DNA of 64,000 nucleotides from DAOTXR01 sp034435375 (lineage in GTDB: Bacteria; Chloroflexota; Anaerolineae; Aggregatilineales; UBA3940). The position numbers and the translations under genes are program-made. The stretch lies in NCBI GenBank assembly GCA_034435375.1, contig DAOTXR010000052.1:62001-126000 (forward strand). The letters run 5' to 3'. Positions 51,142 to 61,280 of this stretch are shown one piece after another (positions within the stretch are counted from its first letter, which is position 1; the number at the start of each line of letters is the position of its first letter). The notes under the pieces are model-generated. The model saw only the letters and a list, made by a program, of their open reading frames with translations, did no database searches and was not told the origin of the DNA.

Positions 51142-53763
51142 TTACAGCAACGATAGGGGATCGATGTCGATGCACAGTCCCTGCATAGGGGGTAAGTCCC
51201 GGAGGATAGAGATGGGGTCTGGGCCGCGCACAATGATGTGCCATCGGTACAGGCCCTCGTGGCGTGGGTAGAAGCAGGGCGCCGGGCCGATAAGCGAGGT
51301 CTGGACCAGCTTGCGCTCGGCAATGCGCTGGGCGAGGATGCTGCGCAGCCGTTCTCCTTCTCGGCGGGCGCGTTCTGCGCTCTCGGCGCGGATTTCCAGC
51401 CGGGCTAACCTGGAGTAAGGGGGATAGCCAAGTTCGGCGCGGTAGCGCATCTCCTGCTGATAGAAGGCAAAAAAGTCGTGCTCCGAAGCGGCGCGGATCG
51501 AGTAATGGTCCGGCGCATAGGTCTGTAAGATCACCCGCCCACCCAGCAGACCACGCCCGGCTCGCCCCGCCACCTGCGTCAGCAACTGAAATGTGCGCTC
51601 CCCGCTTCGATAGTCTGGCAGGTAAAGCGCAGTGTCGGCGCTGATCACGCCCACTAGCGTCACCAGTGGCAGGTCAAGCCCTTTGGCCACCATCTGCGTG
51701 CCAATCAACACATCAGCTTGGTGATCGACGAACTGTTGGAGAATCTGATCGTGGATGTCCCTGCCGCCGGTCGTGTCGCGGTCCCAGCGAACAACGTGTG
51801 CCTGCGGGAACTGTCTGCTCACTTCCTTCTCGATCCGTTCGGTACCTCCGCCGAAGAACTTAATCTGGCTGGAATCGCAGGCTGGACACTTCTCAGGATG
51901 TGACGTTTGGTAGCCACAATGGTGGCAGACCAGCGCGCTCTGCTGTCCTTCCTGTAAATCGCCGTGCGTGTGCCAGGTGAACGGCACGTCACAGCGTGGG
52001 CAGGTCAGCACGTATCCGCATGCCCGACAGAACACGTAGGTTGCCGTGCCTCGCCGGTTGAGAAACAGAATCGCCTGTTCGCGGCGTGCCAACGTCTCGG
52101 TGAGGGCTGCCGTCAGTGCACGGCTAAAAATTGAGCGGTTGCCTGCACGCAGCTCCTGACGCATGTCCACAATTTGGACGGGCGGCAGGTCGATCATGAC
52201 AGCCTCATCGGGGTCTTCGGGCTGATGGGTGTAGCACGTGCGCGAGACGTGATAATGGATAGCCTGTGCCTCAATTGCTTGGCGGTGTCCCATGATGCGA
52301 GATGGCAGGTCCAGCAGCGTGTAGTCGCCTGGCTGTTCGGCATCAGGTGGTGCAGCACGGGCATAGGTGGTGATATCCGGTGTAGCGCTGCCCATGATGA
52401 CCAGCGCGCAGTGTAAACGAGCCAGCTCAATGGCTGTCGGCAAGGCATGGTAGTAAGGGGGCACGAGCGGAGGTGACTGCTTATAGCTATCATCATGGCA
52501 TTCATCGATGATGATCACCCCCAGATTTTCGAGCGGTGCAAACAGCGCCGAGCGCGGCCCGATGACTACATCGATCTGACCATTACGGATCCGCCGCCAC
52601 GTGTCATAGCGCTCACCGGTGGAAAGGCCACTGTGGATCAATCCTAGACGCCCTGGGAATCGCGCCCCAAAGCGCCGCACCGTCTGCGGCGTCAGCGCGA
52701 TCTCCGGCACCAGCACCATGGCCCTCTTCCCCAGTTCAAGTGCCTGGGCGACAGCCCGCAGGTACAGTTCGGTCTTGCCAGAGCCAGTCACGCCGTGCAG
52801 CAAGATGGGTCGGGCCGCTTGATCGGCCTCCAATGCCTGACGGATGAAGTCCCAGGCTGCTGTCTGGTGGGGTGTCAGGCAAGGTGGAGTGTCAGGCACA
52901 AACAGGCGGCCTGCGAGTGGGTCGCGCCAGGCGTGTTGCTCGCGCAGCACGATCAAATCGTCCTCAGCCAATGCCCTCAGGTCAGTCAGGCTACTCCCTT
53001 CGACCGCTGCGTAAATGGCTCCCAATTCCAGCGGCTCGCGCGCCTCGGCCAGCCGTCGCAGGATGGCTGCCCGGCGATGGGCAGCAGCTCGCCGGTTGGC
53101 TGGAAGACGGTTTGGGTCAAAATGCTGGGCGATGATTGTCTCAATCATCTCAGGCGGAAATCCCAGCTCGGCCATCTTCACTTGCTTCTCACGAATGGAG
53201 GGCGGATCGAGCACAGGCTCGCGCAACACCAGACCACGCTCGACCAAGTTGGCCACGGCCCTGCGCCAGTTGCGGCGTGGCAACGACCAGGCAATCTGGC
53301 GTCCCCGCAGAGGGCCACGCTGCTGGAGCAACTTCAAAAGGCGTGCCTGGGTGTCGTCCGCCGGTTCAACTTGATTCGGGTCGAGGATGGGTGTAATCAG
53401 TACATCGCCGCGCTTGGCCAGCCCTGGTGGGATGAACAGCCGAATACAGTCGGCCAACGGGGCCAGATAGGTCTCGCTCAACCAGCGGGCCAGCGCCAGC
53501 TGTATGGCGCTGACTACCGGATCGCGGTCGAGCAGTCCATCGACCGGTTTGGTCTCAGGGACCGGCGCGTGCAGGTCGAAACCCAGGATAACACCCTGGG
53601 CTTTCTGCATGCCAAACGACACACTGACCAGGTGACCAACCTGTAGACGCCCGGCCAGTTGCGCGGGGATATGATAGTGGAATGTGCCCTCCACGGGCAG
53701 GTTAACCACGATCTCGGCAAACATATTGCTGGCTGCCCTGCTGATTTGCACAGTTGTGGGCAT
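51142..53763 (-). CDS. priA: Primosomal protein N' (replication restart helicase PriA)
   Basis: 873 residues from the ATG at 53763; a shorter form from 53724 is also plausible. It remodels stalled forks and loads the replisome away from oriC. The 3'-DNA-binding domain opens FAEIVVNLPVEGTFHYHIP. The helicase has Walker A LLHGVTGSGKTELYLRA, Walker B IIDECHDDSYKQ and VPEIALTPQT. Zinc-binding cysteine pairs are visible at FCRACGYVLTCPRC, VCHHCG and CPAC. The C-terminal half includes GTQMVAKGLDLPLVTLVGV and QVAGRAGRG. A LexA-like promoter lies just past its 3' end. Confidence 0.95.
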   Translation of the reverse strand: MPTTVQISRAASNMFAEIVVNLPVEGTFHYHIPAQLAGRLQVGHLVSVSFGMQKAQGVILGFDLHAPVPETKPVDGLLDRDPVVSAIQLALARWLSETYLAPLADCIRLFIPPGLAKRGDVLITPILDPNQVEPADDTQARLLKLLQQRGPLRGRQIAWSLPRRNWRRAVANLVERGLVLREPVLDPPSIREKQVKMAELGFPPEMIETIIAQHFDPNRLPANRRAAAHRRAAILRRLAEAREPLELGAIYAAVEGSSLTDLRALAEDDLIVLREQHAWRDPLAGRLFVPDTPPCLTPHQTAAWDFIRQALEADQAARPILLHGVTGSGKTELYLRAVAQALELGKRAMVLVPEIALTPQTVRRFGARFPGRLGLIHSGLSTGERYDTWRRIRNGQIDVVIGPRSALFAPLENLGVIIIDECHDDSYKQSPPLVPPYYHALPTAIELARLHCALVIMGSATPDITTYARAAPPDAEQPGDYTLLDLPSRIMGHRQAIEAQAIHYHVSRTCYTHQPEDPDEAVMIDLPPVQIVDMRQELRAGNRSIFSRALTAALTETLARREQAILFLNRRGTATYVFCRACGYVLTCPRCDVPFTWHTHGDLQEGQQSALVCHHCGYQTSHPEKCPACDSSQIKFFGGGTERIEKEVSRQFPQAHVVRWDRDTTGGRDIHDQILQQFVDHQADVLIGTQMVAKGLDLPLVTLVGVISADTALYLPDYRSGERTFQLLTQVAGRAGRGLLGGRVILQTYAPDHYSIRAASEHDFFAFYQQEMRYRAELGYPPYSRLARLEIRAESAERARREGERLRSILAQRIAERKLVQTSLIGPAPCFYPRHEGLYRWHIIVRGPDPISILRDLPPMQGLCIDIDPLSLL

Positions 53764-54058
53764 TATATCCCACTTTCCACCCTGTCGGTGGGCGCCCATC
53801 TGGTGAAGTCGGGCGTTCCTGGCCATCTGTAAGGTGAGTGTCAGCCGGGTGGTAGTATTCCATTGAGACTATTGCCGCACTACTACGTATACTGATAATC
53901 AGTGCAATAGTTGCTTGTAGGGTGGGCTGGCGGGAATGTATGTGTATCTTCTTCAACAGTGAAACTGTACAATTGCTGTTCGCCTTCCCAGGTGTTATGA
54001 CCACCCGTACCCGGCAAGGGCATCTTTGGGCTGCCAGAGCATCAGGAGTGTGTCGTTT

Positions 54059-54811
54059 ATGGTAGAGCAGCTTGCTATTCGCCTCTTTGTCATCGAGGGC
54101 GATATCTATGCACGACAGGCCATTGTCAGCTATCTGAGCTGGGATCGGCGTACTCGCGTAGTTGGTAAGGCTGCATCTCCTCACGAGATGATCGCGGCTA
54201 TGAGGGAAGACCCTAGCCTTACCCGTCTCGATGCCGTCATCCTAGATAGTGGCCTGGCTGCTGACAGTCAGGGGTTGGCCGCGCTGGTCCGGTTGATTCT
54301 GAACCATGTGCCCAAAGCAGCTGTGATCTGCCTGGCGCATGTGGCTGATGCCGACATGGCTCTAGCCGCTGGACAGGCGGGAGCTGCTGCTTACCTACTG
54401 CGCGAGGAGGTCGGGGTTGGGCTTGCTGGTGCAGTGAATTTCGTGGTGGACTGTCGTTACGTTGTTTCCCAGTCGGTGGCATGCCTCCTGGAACACGCCG
54501 ACCTGGGCAGCCTGCAGATTGTGACCCTGCCAGAGCGCCGACAGTACCCGCGCCTGACTCAGCGCATTGAGGAGGCTTTGTGGCTATGCGTGATCGAAGG
54601 ACTGCCTGCTGAGCTGGCTGCTGAAGCTATGGGAGTCAGCACCAACACTGTGCGCAGTTATGTCAAGGAAGGTTATCGTATCTTGGAAGCCTGCGACGAC
54701 ACGGTCTATCCGGCCAACATGTCCCCGGCAGAACGGGCATTCCTACGTTTCAGTGCATTGAATATGCCTGAAACTTCAGATGACGATCATTGGATGCTGC
54801 CTGCAGCCTAA
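54059..54811 (+). CDS. LuxR-type transcription regulator with degenerate receiver domain
   Basis: 250 residues from the ATG at 54059, with AGGAG upstream. The receiver-like domain (about 5-125) has LFVIEGDIYAR and VILDSGL with a candidate phosphoacceptor Asp, but the usual switch Thr/Ser is missing (VICLAHV) and the conserved Lys is Arg (AYLLREE). A LuxR/GerE-like helix-turn-helix (about 172-215, LPAELAAEAMGVSTNTVRSYVKEGYR) follows, then a short tail. The changes suggest a regulator that does not need phosphorylation. No kinase gene is adjacent; its target is unknown. Confidence 0.82.
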   Translation: MVEQLAIRLFVIEGDIYARQAIVSYLSWDRRTRVVGKAASPHEMIAAMREDPSLTRLDAVILDSGLAADSQGLAALVRLILNHVPKAAVICLAHVADADMALAAGQAGAAAYLLREEVGVGLAGAVNFVVDCRYVVSQSVACLLEHADLGSLQIVTLPERRQYPRLTQRIEEALWLCVIEGLPAELAAEAMGVSTNTVRSYVKEGYRILEACDDTVYPANMSPAERAFLRFSALNMPETSDDDHWMLPAA

Positions 54812-54891
54812 TTAAGGATGGGATGGCCAAAAGCGCCTTCGGTCAGATTGCGGGATAGTCAAGTCAGCTACATCTGATGTTGATTGAAAAT

Positions 54892-55102
54892 GGACAGCCC
54901 AGGGTTGGAGTAGGAGGAGGCTACACGACTACTCAAGGCTGTCCCAAATGGAGGAGTATTTCTCGGTGGGGCAGGACCCCCGCGGGGGCGCGAGGGCGGC
55001 GCTGCACCTCACCCCCTGCCGGGCCGCCCCCGGCGGCTTTCCCTCAACTCAAATAGAGAGGGGGAAGACCGACCACAGGTCGGTCGGGGGGTGAGGCTGT
55101 CC
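54892..55102. repeat. GC-rich intergenic repeat with nested hairpins
   Basis: The 440-base gap 54812-55255 holds no gene but several inverted repeats. GGACAGCC (54892-54899) pairs with GGCTGTCC (54937-54944 and again 55095-55102). CCTCACCCCC (55007-55016) pairs with GGGGGTGAGG (55087-55096). GACCGACC/GGTCGGTC forms a tight inner hairpin (55068-55086). The layout resembles a REP/MITE-like element or a decayed insertion sequence. No transposase remains. Confidence 0.6.
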
Positions 55103-55255
55103 CCAAGTTGAAATGCACCCGAATCGGTAGCCCCTCAATGGGAATGCCTTGACGGACTACATTGAGCACGTTACCATAAACAGTGTAGATATCCCACGCT
55201 CTTGACGGTCAGGACGCGCCGCTCCTGGCCGTTTGGCTGTGTGAGGCGTACAGTG

Positions 55256-56389
55256 ATGGATCGCACCAATCGCGGGTTTGTCCCACGGACAAGCGGGTTG
55301 GCAAGCGGTGTAGCCTTGTTCAACCGGTTCCTGACCCCAATTTCCGTTGCCGTCGGCTTTCTAGGCACGCTGCTGGTACTGCTTGGCCCCGTCAGGGGCT
55401 TGCTGAACAGCCAGACCGGTCTGCTTGAAGTCGGAACTACACCCGCCACCGTGGCTGAAATCAGCCCGGCTGCCTCCAACATGGTTATGTCGTCCGAGGG
55501 TGAGGTGCTTGGCCGTGGCCTAGTGCCCTACACCATCATCCCCGATCGTCCTCGCAACAAGGTTTTGACCTACACTGTTCAGCCAGGTGACACATTGATG
55601 GGCATCGCAGCCCATTTCAACATTGATCGCAATACGGTGTTCTGGTCCAATGCCGATGCACTCTACAGTGATGTCCATATGCTGGTGCCTGGCATGGACC
55701 TCTACATTCTGCCTGTGGATGGCGTGTACTACCGCTCGGATGGCCGGAGCAGCCTACAGTCAATCGCCGACAAGTACTCAGTGGATGTAAACGCCATCAT
55801 CAACTCAGAGTTCAACGACTTGCAGGGGGCCGCTCCCACCGACATTCCACCCTGGGGTGTACGGATCGTGATTCCAGGGGGCACTGGCGAGTCAATCAAT
55901 TGGTGGCGTGCCACCGAAGTTGAGACTGTCGATCAGTCCACAGGTGCCATCTCGCGATCATTCATGCCTAACATGCCTGGTTCGTGTGCGCCGGGGATTA
56001 TGGGGGCTGGTGGCACTGGTGCGTGGATCGTGCCGCTGGCAGGCCCGTTCTCGTTCACGCAGGGTTTTTACCCTGGCCACTCTGGCATCGATCTGGCTGC
56101 GCCGGTGGGAACGCAAGTGGTGGCAGCCGACTCAGGTGTAGTGGTCTTCTCTGGCTGGGTGGCGGATAGCTGGGGGTATGGCATCCTGGTAGTGCTTGAT
56201 CATGGCAATGGGTGGCGTAGCTATTATGCCCACCTCAACTCAAATGGCGTAGGCTGCGGCCAGTCTGTGCCACGCGGGGGGTATATTGGACAGGTAGGGA
56301 CGACGGGCAACAGCAGCGGACCGCACCTACACTTTGAAATGCGCTGGGGTGACACACCCGACAATCCAGCTAATTACATTGGTTTCTAG
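55256..56389 (+). CDS. LysM-domain M23 metallopeptidase
   Basis: 377 residues from the ATG at 55256 (GAGG upstream). A membrane helix (about 30-52) precedes a LysM domain (about 103-150, TYTVQPGDTLMGIAAHFNIDRNTVFWSN) and a second, weaker LysM-like segment (SLQSIADKYSVDVNAIINSEF). The M23 endopeptidase domain (about 260-377) has zinc ligands in GHSGIDLAAPVG (HxxxD) and PHLHFEMRWG (HxH). It should bind and cut peptidoglycan cross-bridges or stems outside the membrane, in growth or division. The complete motifs suggest it is active. Confidence 0.92.
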   Translation: MDRTNRGFVPRTSGLASGVALFNRFLTPISVAVGFLGTLLVLLGPVRGLLNSQTGLLEVGTTPATVAEISPAASNMVMSSEGEVLGRGLVPYTIIPDRPRNKVLTYTVQPGDTLMGIAAHFNIDRNTVFWSNADALYSDVHMLVPGMDLYILPVDGVYYRSDGRSSLQSIADKYSVDVNAIINSEFNDLQGAAPTDIPPWGVRIVIPGGTGESINWWRATEVETVDQSTGAISRSFMPNMPGSCAPGIMGAGGTGAWIVPLAGPFSFTQGFYPGHSGIDLAAPVGTQVVAADSGVVVFSGWVADSWGYGILVVLDHGNGWRSYYAHLNSNGVGCGQSVPRGGYIGQVGTTGNSSGPHLHFEMRWGDTPDNPANYIGF

Positions 56390-56555
56390 GGCTCTGTTAA
56401 GTTGATTTTGCGTAAGCTCGATTGTTGAAAGGCGAATCACGGGGTACGAAATTTTCAGCCTGTCTTGTTCTGTCAGCGTCTGTCTCACTTGCTCCAATTT
56501 TCCCCTCTCTCTCAGTTGAAACAGGCCCATTGAGACGGGACAGCCCTGCACTGCG

Positions 56556-56585
56556 TTGTAGCATTTTTGTGGGCTGGTGTACAAT
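56556..56585 (+). promoter_or_regulatory. Promoter of the large TPR protein gene
   Basis: TTGTAG at 56556-56561 and TACAAT at 56580-56585 are 18 bases apart, 38 bases before the ATG. The rest of 56390-56555 holds nothing recognisable. Confidence 0.5.
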
Positions 56586-56623
56586 TGAACGATGTCGCCT
56601 TGTGGAATGTGGGTTGAGGGACT

Positions 56624-58984
56624 ATGAGCGAGAACCTGCAAGACCTCCTACAGCGTGCTATCGCCACCGCCCGGGCTGGCCAGAAGGAAGAAGCTCGTTT
56701 ATTGCTAGTACAGGTCTTGAAGGCCAATCCGCGCAGCGAGACCGCATGGCTGTGGATGAGCGCTGTGGTGGAAAAGCCTGCCGAACGTATCCATTGCCTG
56801 AAACAAGTCCTCGCCATCAATCCTCAGAATGAAACAGCTCTTAAGGGTCTACGGGCCTTGGGCGTAGCTCCTGCGGAGCAGCCACCTGGGGCGCCCCAGC
56901 CTGCCCCCGGTGCTGCTGCGGTGCCCCAGCCTGCACCAATCGCGTCAGCTCCGCCTCCGCCTGCTCCAGGAGGCGTTCCGCTCGTCAGCGAAGAGGCCAT
57001 ACGTCAGGCCCAACTCCAGGCAGAGGCTATCCTGGGTTGGATGCGGGCGGCTGAGGAGCGTGTCGACCTAAACATCTCGTGGGGTCTGCCAGAGGTGCTG
57101 CGCACGCGACCCCGCACCGGCATCGACCTGCGCCCTAGTCCGATGATGATCGCTGTCGGCGCAGGGGTGGTTCTCGTGATCATGGTCGTCCTGTTGGTGT
57201 CAAACATCACCAGGATGATCCGCGCGGCTCAGATGGCAGCCCACGCCACTCCAGCAGCAACGGCAACGGTCGCCCAAACGTCTATAAGCACACCTACACC
57301 ACGCCCCACCCGCACGCCGACTCCCGAAGGCCAGGTTGTGCCAGAGGAACCAATACTGCCCATCCAGGACGTGGCTCGGGGCGACTTGCGCTTTGGCATC
57401 ACTCCGACTCCGCCTTACGTCATCACTCCCCATCCCTCTAGCCCGCTCATGAATGATGCAATCCAGGCCTTCTACGAAAGACGCTACCGCGACTCCCTTG
57501 AGCTGATCGCGCAGGCACGCGGCTTCGGCTACGACTCTATCGATAGCTACTACTTCGAGGGGATGGCGCTCGCGTATCTGGGCGAGTACGATCAGGCCCT
57601 TCAAGCCTTGGAGCAAGGCTTCGACAGCGGTGGTGAGGACTTCGCGCCGTTGTATGCCGGCCTGGGTTATGTTTACGCCCGCCAGGGAGCCATCGAGCGC
57701 GCCCGCAATGCAAACGAGCGAGCCAAGTCTCTCGATCCTCGCCTGATCATGGCTTATGTCAACCTGGCCCAGCTTTACCTAGATCAACGCCAGTTCGATG
57801 CGGCCCTCAGCGAGGTCTCGGCTGGCCGCGAGATCAGAAAATATGACGTTAACCTGATGGTGATGGCCAGCAAAATCTACTTGGCTAGCGGCGATGCTCA
57901 GAATGCGGCGGCCTATGCCAACTTGGCACATTACATGGATCCCATCTCAGAGGAAGTCGTGCTGGCCCAAGCACGCGGCAGGTTGGCGCTTGGATTCGAT
58001 ATGCTGGCCGCCATTGGGCTGGAGGATTACCTTGAACAGGTAAATCCGGGCAGCTATCAGGCCTGGGCATTGCTTGGGCAGGCCTATGGCAAGCTGAACC
58101 GTGAGCAGGATGCCATGCTGGCCTTCTCGCGCGCCTTGCAGTTGAGCACCGACGTGGCTCCGGCGCTGATCGGGCGTGGCTTGTACTATTTTGACCAAGA
58201 GCAGTACGACCTAGCCTACCAGGACCTGAGCGCAGCCGTCGAAGTGGCCCCCGACGATCTAGACCTCCGTTATGCGCGGGCCAGAGCAGCCTTTGCACTT
58301 CGTGACTTTGAGATAGCAGTCGAAGACTTGGCCTTCATCCGCGACAAAACCCCTGGCCGACCCGACATCGAGATCCTGTATGTACAGGCGTTGGCCGAGA
58401 CCGGGGAGAATGAAGAGGCCCTCGAAGCAGCCAATGCTGCACTTAGCACCCTGTCGTTGGATCGGTCACAGCGCGGCTACCTGCTCGAGACGCGTGCAAG
58501 AGCCTATTACAGCGAAGGGGATTACAGCGCTGCCCAGCAGAACATTGCCGAGGCGCTCCAGATCGAGGAGACAGGCACTCGTCATTACTACAATGCTCTG
58601 ATCCTGTCCGATCTGGGCCAGACTGCACAAGCCATCCGTGAATTGGAATGGGTGCTGTTCTGGAATCAGGTGTTTGCCTATCCGTTTGCTGAAGATGCTG
58701 CCACTATCTTGGACAAGCTATACGTGAGACTGACTGAGGAATATCTCGCCCTCACGCCATCACCCACACCCACCCCGACGCTGACCCCTACCCGAACGCC
58801 GACACCCACGTTGACACCCAGACCATCGGCTACACCCAGACCATCAGTTACGCCAAGTCCATCAGCTACGCCGCTTCCATCGGAAACGCCTCGCCCTTCG
58901 GTGACGCCTACCACGACGCTGACATTGACCCTGACCCGGACCCCCCGGCCTACGGCCACGCCGATGGCCACCAGTACCCCCTGA
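56624..58984 (+). CDS. Large membrane-anchored TPR protein with Pro/Thr-rich tail
   Basis: 786 residues, with GAGGGA upstream of the ATG. A cytoplasmic TPR-like pair (about 1-85, LLQRAIATARAGQKEEARLLLVQVLKANPRSETAWLWM) is followed by a Pro/Ala linker (about 85-125), a membrane helix (about 172-198), a Thr/Pro spacer and about ten TPR units (about 270-705). The last 70 residues are a Thr/Pro/Ser repeat. TPR units on both sides of the membrane suggest a scaffold linking cytoplasmic and envelope partners. It lies about 30 bases upstream of recD2, so the two may be co-transcribed. Confidence 0.85.
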   Translation: MSENLQDLLQRAIATARAGQKEEARLLLVQVLKANPRSETAWLWMSAVVEKPAERIHCLKQVLAINPQNETALKGLRALGVAPAEQPPGAPQPAPGAAAVPQPAPIASAPPPPAPGGVPLVSEEAIRQAQLQAEAILGWMRAAEERVDLNISWGLPEVLRTRPRTGIDLRPSPMMIAVGAGVVLVIMVVLLVSNITRMIRAAQMAAHATPAATATVAQTSISTPTPRPTRTPTPEGQVVPEEPILPIQDVARGDLRFGITPTPPYVITPHPSSPLMNDAIQAFYERRYRDSLELIAQARGFGYDSIDSYYFEGMALAYLGEYDQALQALEQGFDSGGEDFAPLYAGLGYVYARQGAIERARNANERAKSLDPRLIMAYVNLAQLYLDQRQFDAALSEVSAGREIRKYDVNLMVMASKIYLASGDAQNAAAYANLAHYMDPISEEVVLAQARGRLALGFDMLAAIGLEDYLEQVNPGSYQAWALLGQAYGKLNREQDAMLAFSRALQLSTDVAPALIGRGLYYFDQEQYDLAYQDLSAAVEVAPDDLDLRYARARAAFALRDFEIAVEDLAFIRDKTPGRPDIEILYVQALAETGENEEALEAANAALSTLSLDRSQRGYLLETRARAYYSEGDYSAAQQNIAEALQIEETGTRHYYNALILSDLGQTAQAIRELEWVLFWNQVFAYPFAEDAATILDKLYVRLTEEYLALTPSPTPTPTLTPTRTPTPTLTPRPSATPRPSVTPSPSATPLPSETPRPSVTPTTTLTLTLTRTPRPTATPMATSTP

Positions 58985-59012
58985 CTGGTCGCGGAGGTCG
59001 GCAACGGCGGTG

Positions 59013-61229
59013 ATGGAACTCGCGACCCTGGAAGGGACTGTCGAGCGGATCACTTATTACAGCCCAGAAGATGGCTACACGGTGATCCGGCTGGCCCCAT
59101 CCACGCCACTTGGCTTCTGGAGTGGGCTGGATGAGAATGGTCTGCTGACGGTGGTCGGCAATTTGCCCGATGTGGCGCCTGGTGAGAGCCTGAAGATCGA
59201 GGGCACATGGCAAACCCATGCCAACTACGGCAGGCAGTTTCGCGCCCTCAGTGTGCAGCGAGTCGCGCCTGCCACAGTGGAGGGTATTCGCCGCTATCTC
59301 GGCTCCGGCCTGATCAAAGGCATTGGCCCTGGCATCGCTGGGCGCATTGTCGACCACTTTGGCCTGGATACGCTCGACATCCTGGACCACGATATCGAGC
59401 AGCTGTACAAAGTGGACGGTATCGGGCCACATCGTGTTCGACTGATCGCAGAGGCATGGGCCGAGCAGCAGGAAATTAGGAACGTCATGCTGTTCCTGCA
59501 GGGCCACGGTATCTCAACCACCCTGGCGGTCAAGATCTACAAAGCTTACGGTGACGAATCGATCCATCAGGTCGAATCAGACCCCTACCGGCTGGCCCGC
59601 GACATTCGCGGCGTGGGCTTTAAGACAGCAGACAAGATTGCCCAGGGTCTTGGTCTTCCGCACGACCATCCTGCGCGCCTGGAAGCGGGCATCGTCTATA
59701 CTCTGAACGAGAGAGTCGAAGATGGACACATGTACATGCCCGAGGCCCAGCTGGCCGAGGCAGCTGCTGAGTTGCTGGGTGTGCCTGTCGAGCAGGCTCA
59801 GGCTGCCATCGAGCGAGCACAGGCCGCAGGACAGGTTAAAGTCGAGGTTGTGCCCGCCAGTGGCGAGGATAAGCCACACCGAGCTGTTTATTTACCCCCG
59901 CTGTATCACGCCGAGGTCGGTACCGCACGTTGCGTGCGACGCTTGCTCGATACGCCCAGCTCGCGATTGGGTTATTCTCTGTTCACCGATTGGCCTGCAC
60001 TGATCGCAGATGCAGCGGCAGCCTCTAGCGTGCCGCTCTCCGACCAACAGCAGGCAGCCATCCACTCTGCGCTTACCAACAAAGTCAGTATCCTGACAGG
60101 CGGCCCTGGCACCGGCAAGACGACCACATTGCGAGCGCTGATCCATGTGTTGGAGCGCCAGCGCCTCCGATTTGCGCTGGCCTCGCCAACAGGGCGAGCT
60201 GCCAAACGCCTCAGCGAGGCTACCGATCAACCGGCATGCACTATCCATCGCCTGCTGGGTTACTCCATGGCACAGGGCTTTCTGCACGACGAAGAAAACC
60301 CTCTGCCAGTGGATATGGTGGTCGTTGACGAAGCCTCTATGCTCGACAACGTGTTGGCTTACGCCTTGTTTCGTGCCATTGACCCTCGCTCACACCTGCT
60401 GCTTGTTGGCGATGTGGACCAGCTTCCCAGCGTGGGAGCGGGTGACGTGCTGCGCGAGCTGATCGCCTCTGGCACAGTACCTGTCACGCGGCTGGACGCA
60501 ATTTTCCGGCAAAGTGCGGGAAGCACCATCATCCAGAACGCACACCGAGTCAACCAGGGTAAGATGCCCACTTTTCCGGATGGGGTGGAGGATTTCTTCC
60601 TGTTCAAGATCTCTGATGACCCGGACCGCGCTGCGGACCTGGTCGTGGACATTGTGAAGAACCGTATTCCAAGCCGTTTCGGGCTGCATCCGCTGGACGA
60701 TGTCCAGATCGTTGTCCCAATGTACCGGGGACCGGCAGGCGTGCTGGCTCTCAACCGCAGGCTTCAAGCTGCCCTCAACCCGCCGGGCCGCCCTGCCGAG
60801 CGACTTCTCAATGGGCATATGTTCCGTGTGGGCGACAAGGTGCTACAGACGAGTAACAACTACGACAAAGAGGTCTTCAACGGCGATATTGGACGTATCC
60901 GTTCGTTTGACTTCACCAACCAGCTAATGACTGTCAACTTCGATGGACGACTGGTGAACTATGACTGGTCTGAGGCTTATGAACTGACACATGCCTACGC
61001 CATCAGTGTGCACCGCGCTCAGGGGAGCGAATATCCGGCGGTGGTGATGCCCATTGTGACACAACATTACATGCTACTTCAACGGAACCTGCTTTACACC
61101 GCGATTACCCGCGCCAGACAACTGGTGGTGCTGGTCGGATCGAGCAAGGCAATTGCCATCGCGGTGCGCAACGACAAGGTATCGCGGCGGTTCACGGCGC
61201 TGTCGGCGCGTCTGCGAGAGGCCATATAG
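59013..61229 (+). CDS. recD2: ATP-dependent RecD2-type DNA helicase
   Basis: 738 residues from the ATG at 59013, starting LATLEGTVERITYYSPEDGYTVIRL, the usual RecD2 N-terminal OB fold. Helix-hairpin-helix-like segments follow (YLGSGLIKGIGPGIAGRIVDHFG and LYKVDGIGPHRVRLI). The helicase core has Walker A GGPGTGKTTTLRAL, Walker B VVVDEASMLDN, GDVDQLPSVGAGDVL and the C-terminal AYAISVHRAQGSEYPAVV. It is a 5'-3' superfamily 1B helicase working outside RecBCD, in repair and fork processing. No recB or recC gene is in the window. Confidence 0.95.
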   Translation: MELATLEGTVERITYYSPEDGYTVIRLAPSTPLGFWSGLDENGLLTVVGNLPDVAPGESLKIEGTWQTHANYGRQFRALSVQRVAPATVEGIRRYLGSGLIKGIGPGIAGRIVDHFGLDTLDILDHDIEQLYKVDGIGPHRVRLIAEAWAEQQEIRNVMLFLQGHGISTTLAVKIYKAYGDESIHQVESDPYRLARDIRGVGFKTADKIAQGLGLPHDHPARLEAGIVYTLNERVEDGHMYMPEAQLAEAAAELLGVPVEQAQAAIERAQAAGQVKVEVVPASGEDKPHRAVYLPPLYHAEVGTARCVRRLLDTPSSRLGYSLFTDWPALIADAAAASSVPLSDQQQAAIHSALTNKVSILTGGPGTGKTTTLRALIHVLERQRLRFALASPTGRAAKRLSEATDQPACTIHRLLGYSMAQGFLHDEENPLPVDMVVVDEASMLDNVLAYALFRAIDPRSHLLLVGDVDQLPSVGAGDVLRELIASGTVPVTRLDAIFRQSAGSTIIQNAHRVNQGKMPTFPDGVEDFFLFKISDDPDRAADLVVDIVKNRIPSRFGLHPLDDVQIVVPMYRGPAGVLALNRRLQAALNPPGRPAERLLNGHMFRVGDKVLQTSNNYDKEVFNGDIGRIRSFDFTNQLMTVNFDGRLVNYDWSEAYELTHAYAISVHRAQGSEYPAVVMPIVTQHYMLLQRNLLYTAITRARQLVVLVGSSKAIAIAVRNDKVSRRFTALSARLREAI

Positions 61230-61280
61230 CCGAAACAGGGTCCCCGACGATCTGTCCGGCTGAACCCCGATCGGTCAGTG

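Noticed and set aside
53724..53763. TATAAT overlapping the chosen priA start as a promoter
   Set aside because: No matching -35 element is visible. If it were real, priA would start at 53724, which is recorded as an alternative.
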